NCBI RefSeq assembly: GCF_004331645.1
Contig: NZ_SJSK01000008.1
Span: forward strand, 124,001-188,000
Reading direction: 5' to 3'
DNA from: Pedobacter frigiditerrae
GTDB lineage: Bacteria > Bacteroidota > Bacteroidia > Sphingobacteriales > Sphingobacteriaceae
DNA length: 64,000 bases
The stretch's first letter is position 1, and every line of letters begins with the position of its first letter. Below are positions 61,169 to 64,000 of the stretch, in pieces. Made by a program: the position numbers and the translations under genes. The notes under the pieces were generated by a model, which was not told the origin of the DNA, did no database searches, and worked only from the letters and a program-made list of their open reading frames with translations.

Positions 61169-62008
61169 TTAAAAAAATAATCTCACAAAAACCGGCAAAT
61201 GATCCGAATAATAACGCTGATCTTTGCTATCTGACAACACTGCAAATTTCTGAACCTTAAAAGCCTTGTTTACAAAAATGTAATCGATTTTATCTTTTAA
61301 CGGACTATCCCATTTAAAACTATTAAAAGTACCTGTTGGACCGTAAGGTGGTTCAACAGAAATTTCTCTTGTATCCACTAAAAAAGACTTGATGGTTGCA
61401 ATGGCTTCTGTTTCTGGCGTTACGTTTAAATCTCCTGTAAAAATAACTGGCAATTTTGGTGCAATTTCTTGTATTTTTTGTTTAATCAGTTTTGCCGATT
61501 CAATTCTTGCTTGCACACCAACATGATCGTAATGTGTATTAAAAACGATGAACTCCTTTTTATTCGATTTATCATACAACTTTACCCAAGAACAAATTCT
61601 GTTTAAAGCAGCATCCCAACCCTTGCTTGGCAAATCTGGAGTTAGCGATAACCAAAAAGTACCACCATCCTTTTTTGTAAAACGATTTTTATTAAAGTAG
61701 ATGGCAGAAAATTCTCCCTTCCTTTTACCGTCATCCCTACCAACACCAACTACATCAAAATCTGAGTTAGCTAACAAATCATCAAATTGATCAGGCAACG
61801 CTTCTTGTACGCATAAAATATCGGCATCATAAAACTTGACCAATGCCTTTACATTGTCTTTTCTGTTTGGCCATGCATTAATACCATCTGATTTAACATT
61901 CAATCTAATATTATAAGAAATGATATTAATTGGTTGATTTTTCTGTGCATTTGTTATCGAAACAGCCGATAGACAAATGAATAAAAGCATAATGGTTTGT
62001 TTCATCAT
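61169..62008 (-). CDS. Secreted endonuclease/exonuclease/phosphatase family protein
   Basis: The 279-residue protein has a signal peptide (to TNAQ) and an EEP domain: NIISYNIRLNVKSDG at the first strand, FYDADILCVQEALPDQFDD with the metal-binding Glu, NTHYDHVGVQAR, PVIFTGDLNVTPET and SDHLPVFVRLFF. Catalytic His and Asp residues are present. Secreted members may be nucleases, sphingomyelinases or phosphatases; no specificity motif stands out. A lipoprotein gene follows. Confidence 0.9.
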   Translation of the reverse strand: MMKQTIMLLFICLSAVSITNAQKNQPINIISYNIRLNVKSDGINAWPNRKDNVKALVKFYDADILCVQEALPDQFDDLLANSDFDVVGVGRDDGKRKGEFSAIYFNKNRFTKKDGGTFWLSLTPDLPSKGWDAALNRICSWVKLYDKSNKKEFIVFNTHYDHVGVQARIESAKLIKQKIQEIAPKLPVIFTGDLNVTPETEAIATIKSFLVDTREISVEPPYGPTGTFNSFKWDSPLKDKIDYIFVNKAFKVQKFAVLSDSKDQRYYSDHLPVFVRLFF

Positions 62009-62100
62009 CCAGCTAAATTACAACTCTCATATTAAATAATTGTAAAGAGATTTTTTATGCTTCCACAACCATAACTCAAAACTCACAACTGGTAACTCAA

Positions 62101-62799
62101 TTACATCAATCCCTCATCCGCCAAACTTAAATAAGAATGGTCGGTTATAATCAAATGATCATAAATAGGAATTTCTAACAACAAACCAGATTGAACCAGG
62201 TTTTTTGTGATGCTTATGTCTGCTGAACTTGCCCTTAAATTACCAGAGGGATGATTGTGAGCTAAAACAATAGATGCTGCATTATTTTCTATCGCCACTT
62301 TAAAAATAACTTTGGGATCAACTACCGTTCCCGATTGCCCACCCTTACTAACAAAATGCTTGCCCGTTACAAAATTGGCACGATTCAATATAAGTATCCA
62401 AAATTCTTCGTGTGGCAGATCTGAAAGCTCTGCTTTTAAAATTTCATAAGCATCTTTTGAGGAAGTAATTTGTAGAGGACCTTCCTTTTCGGTTTCCTTT
62501 CTTCTTCTACCCAATTCTAGCGCCGCTACAATTGAAATTGCCTTGGCTTGTCCAATACCTTTAAATTTAGACAGCTCTTTAACACTAAGCTTGGCAACTT
62601 TCGCTAAATCATTTTTATAAAAATTAAGAATACGTTTGCTTAAATCTACGGCTGTCTCATTTCTACTTCCAGAACCAATCAATATAGCAATTAATTCCGC
62701 ATCGGTTAGTTGGCGCCTACCTTGAAGTAATAACTTTTCTCTTGGTCTATCGGCTTCTGCCCAGGTCTTAATGCCCAGTTTTTGATCGTAATTATCCAT
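62101..62799 (-). CDS. radC: RadC family JAB-domain protein
   Basis: The 232-residue protein has an N-terminal helix-hairpin-helix region (LAKVAKLSVKELSKFKGIGQ) and a C-terminal JAB/MPN+ metalloprotease-like domain with VLAHNHPSGNLRASSADISI (H-x-HPSG...D) and an upstream glutamate. RadC proteins are named for DNA repair, though the direct biochemical role is unsettled. It lies alone between the EEP gene and rpsT. Confidence 0.93.
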   Translation of the reverse strand: MDNYDQKLGIKTWAEADRPREKLLLQGRRQLTDAELIAILIGSGSRNETAVDLSKRILNFYKNDLAKVAKLSVKELSKFKGIGQAKAISIVAALELGRRRKETEKEGPLQITSSKDAYEILKAELSDLPHEEFWILILNRANFVTGKHFVSKGGQSGTVVDPKVIFKVAIENNAASIVLAHNHPSGNLRASSADISITKNLVQSGLLLEIPIYDHLIITDHSYLSLADEGLM

Positions 62800-62883
62800 C
62801 CTGTTGTTTTATTTTTATGAAATAGCAATCGGGATGGATTGAATGTCTAATATAGAAATTGTTTTTGTAAAAAATATAGGCGC

Positions 62884-62918
62884 AAAAAAAACGGTATCGC
62901 TAAAAGCAATACCGTTTA
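62884..62918 (-). terminator. Terminator of rpsT
   Basis: AAACGGTATCGC pairs with GCAATACCGTTT with one mismatch, around TAAAA. The minus strand continues with a T run of about seven. It lies about 20 bases past the rpsT stop. Confidence 0.85.
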
Positions 62919-62937
62919 AATATCTAGAAAAAGGCGA

Positions 62938-63192
62938 CTATTTTAAACCGTTAACGAATTTCGTTAATTTAGATTTGTTGTTAGCAGCTTTGTTTTTGTG
63001 GATTACGTTTTTCTTAGCTAAACGATCTAACATAGAAATTACTTTAGGTAATAACTCAACACCAGTTTTTTTATCTTCAGCAGCACGTAATCTTTTGATA
63101 AATGTACGTGTAGTTTTTGCCTGATATCTGTTACGTAGACGTTTTGTAGCGTTTGCTCTAATTCTTTTTAAAGACGATTTATGATTTGCCAT
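62938..63192 (-). CDS. rpsT: 30S ribosomal protein bS20
   Basis: The 84-residue basic helical protein begins MANHKSSLKRIRANATKRLR and continues RTFIKRLRAAEDKKTG and MLDRLAKKNVIHKNKAANNK. It is a typical bS20, a primary binder of the 16S rRNA 5' domain. A textbook promoter lies upstream (63240-63271). Confidence 0.97.
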   Translation of the reverse strand: MANHKSSLKRIRANATKRLRNRYQAKTTRTFIKRLRAAEDKKTGVELLPKVISMLDRLAKKNVIHKNKAANNKSKLTKFVNGLK

Positions 63193-63239
63193 TGTTGTTT
63201 AGCCTTTTATATCTTCTGTGTTAACTATTTTTCGGACTG

Positions 63240-63271
63240 CAAATATAGAGTTTATGTTTTTAAAATGCAAA
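63240..63271 (-). promoter_or_regulatory. rpsT promoter (-33 and -7)
   Basis: The minus strand has TTTG (63271-63268), 20 bases, then TATATTTG (63247-63240), matching the Bacteroidota consensus TTTG-N17-23-TAnnTTTG. The predicted leader is about 40 bases. Confidence 0.75.
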
Positions 63272-63447
63272 ATGCTTTTGAAATATTTTTTAGAAATAAT
63301 GTTAAATGCGAATTAATTATTGATATAGAGCTAAAAACAACCTAATTGACTATAAAATAAATCTACCACAAACCTAATCTGGCATCTCTTTTGATAATTA
63401 ACAAACTCAGTGCTACCTATATAATTTATAAAAAATCATTAAAACAC

Positions 63448-63477
63448 TTTCATTAAAAGCCTAAAATGCTATTTTTG
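63448..63477 (+). promoter_or_regulatory. purN promoter
   Basis: TTTC (63448-63451) and TATTTTTG (63470-63477) lie 18 bases apart; the -7 box is exact. The predicted transcript start is about ten bases before the TTG start codon of purN. Confidence 0.6.
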
Positions 63478-63493
63478 AAGAAAACATAGAATT

Positions 63494-64000
63494 TTGAAGA
63501 AACGTATCGCAATTTTTGCTTCAGGCTCAGGATCCAATGCCCAAAAATTAATGGAGCATTTTAAACGTAATACAGAAGTTGAAATTGCTTTGGTTTTAAC
63601 CAACAATTCTGATGCGTATGTTTTACAACGAGCTGATAGTTTTGAAATCCCCTCTCACATTTTCGATAAACACGAATTTTATAAAACCGATAACATTATC
63701 GATTTATTAAAAAACCTGAGTATTGACTTAATTGTACTTGCAGGCTTTATGTGGTTAATTCCTAAAAACTTGATTCACGAATACCCGGGAAGAATCATCA
63801 ATATACATCCTGCTATCTTACCAAAATTTGGCGGCAAAGGAATGTATGGCGATTTTGTACATAAAGCAGTGATGGAAGCAGGTGAACCTGAAGGCGGAAT
63901 AACCATCCACTATGTGAACGAAAACTACGACGAGGGCGAATACATATACCAAGCTAAATACCGAATAGACAAAGGTGATAATTTAGAAATGGTTAAATTT
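63494..64000 (+). CDS. purN: Phosphoribosylglycinamide formyltransferase, 5' part
   Basis: The third step enzyme of purine synthesis transfers a formyl group from 10-formyl-THF to GAR. The reading frame starts with TTG at 63494, as no ATG fits, and gives MKKRIAIFASGSGSNAQKLM; 169 residues are visible before the window ends. The Ser-Gly-Ser-Asn phosphate loop, INIHPAILPKFGGKGMYGD with the catalytic Asn and His, and HYVNENYDEGEYIYQ are present. The C-terminus lies beyond the window. Confidence 0.93.
   Translation, partial: MKKRIAIFASGSGSNAQKLMEHFKRNTEVEIALVLTNNSDAYVLQRADSFEIPSHIFDKHEFYKTDNIIDLLKNLSIDLIVLAGFMWLIPKNLIHEYPGRIINIHPAILPKFGGKGMYGDFVHKAVMEAGEPEGGITIHYVNENYDEGEYIYQAKYRIDKGDNLEMVKF

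Larger units (their letters stand above)
63193..63493. other. Divergent intergenic region between rpsT and purN
   Basis: The 301 bases contain the rpsT promoter and the purN promoter and no gene. The middle (63280-63440) is plain AT-rich spacer without a repeat or hairpin that stands out. Confidence 0.6.

Overview
The window is an AT-rich chromosomal segment from a Bacteroidota bacterium, most likely Sphingobacteriaceae and close to Pedobacter. The evidence is the gene order tRNA-tuf-tRNA(Trp)-secE-nusG-rplKAJL-rpoBC, SusC/SusD-type outer-membrane genes, many lipoproteins with a Cys followed by Lys or Arg, a short GyrB, promoters with the Bacteroidota -7 box (TAnnTTTG), and the near absence of Shine-Dalgarno sequences. 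I see no prophage, insertion sequence or CRISPR array.

Layout. 1-4.4 kb: the end of an SRPBCC gene, an OmpR-type two-component pair, a UspA-like gene and a bestrophin-type channel. 4.4-11 kb: gyrB, an OmpH/Skp-like lipoprotein, a frameshifted guanine-deaminase-type gene, a thioredoxin-domain (TlpA-like) protein, an EcsC-family protein and an S4-domain protein. 11-17.7 kb: a plus-strand run with dapD, two surface-sugar genes (GT4 and DUF5672), a YrdC/TsaC gene, the CCA-adding enzyme, a pRiA4b ORF-3-like gene and miaA. 17.7-34.3 kb: the minus-strand information-processing block, transcribed from rpsU, xerC, hpf and four tRNAs through tuf, secE, nusG and the ribosomal proteins to rpoB, rpoC and a DUF3467 gene. 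34.4-52.5 kb: accessory envelope genes, namely SusC/SusD, a TonB-dependent receptor with a beta-helix lipoprotein and a two-domain aminolipid-synthase-like acyltransferase (OlsF type), mixed with apt, an acyl-CoA dehydrogenase and a ComEA-like HhH protein. 52.6-57.6 kb: rny, a candidate structured RNA, zapA, a small coiled-coil gene and pheT. 57.7-60.1 kb: a compact three-gene cassette (see below). 60.2-64 kb: small secreted proteins, an EEP nuclease/phosphatase, radC, rpsT and the start of purN.

Most notable region. Between pheT and 60.1 kb lies a tightly coupled operon of an Lgt-like membrane protein, a cysteine-rich radical SAM enzyme resembling the Tes/MJ0619 lipid-modifying group, and a 64-residue two-helix membrane protein. 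The Lgt-like protein appears to lack two residues that are catalytically important in true Lgt. An identical 23-bp direct repeat brackets the cassette. One copy lies in the presumed pheT promoter and the other just upstream of the operon, as if the cassette arose or inserted with a duplication of that promoter. I infer a candidate undescribed lipid or lipoprotein modification module; the chemistry is unknown.

Other points worth a second look: strong Shine-Dalgarno sequences in front of rpsU and hpf in an otherwise SD-poor window; a near-identical element directly after the stop codons of rpoC and the OlsF-like gene; several perfect long palindromes in intergenic regions; a family of short interspersed repeats beginning GTCAT or similar; and non-ATG starts supported by promoter position (TonB receptor, purN).
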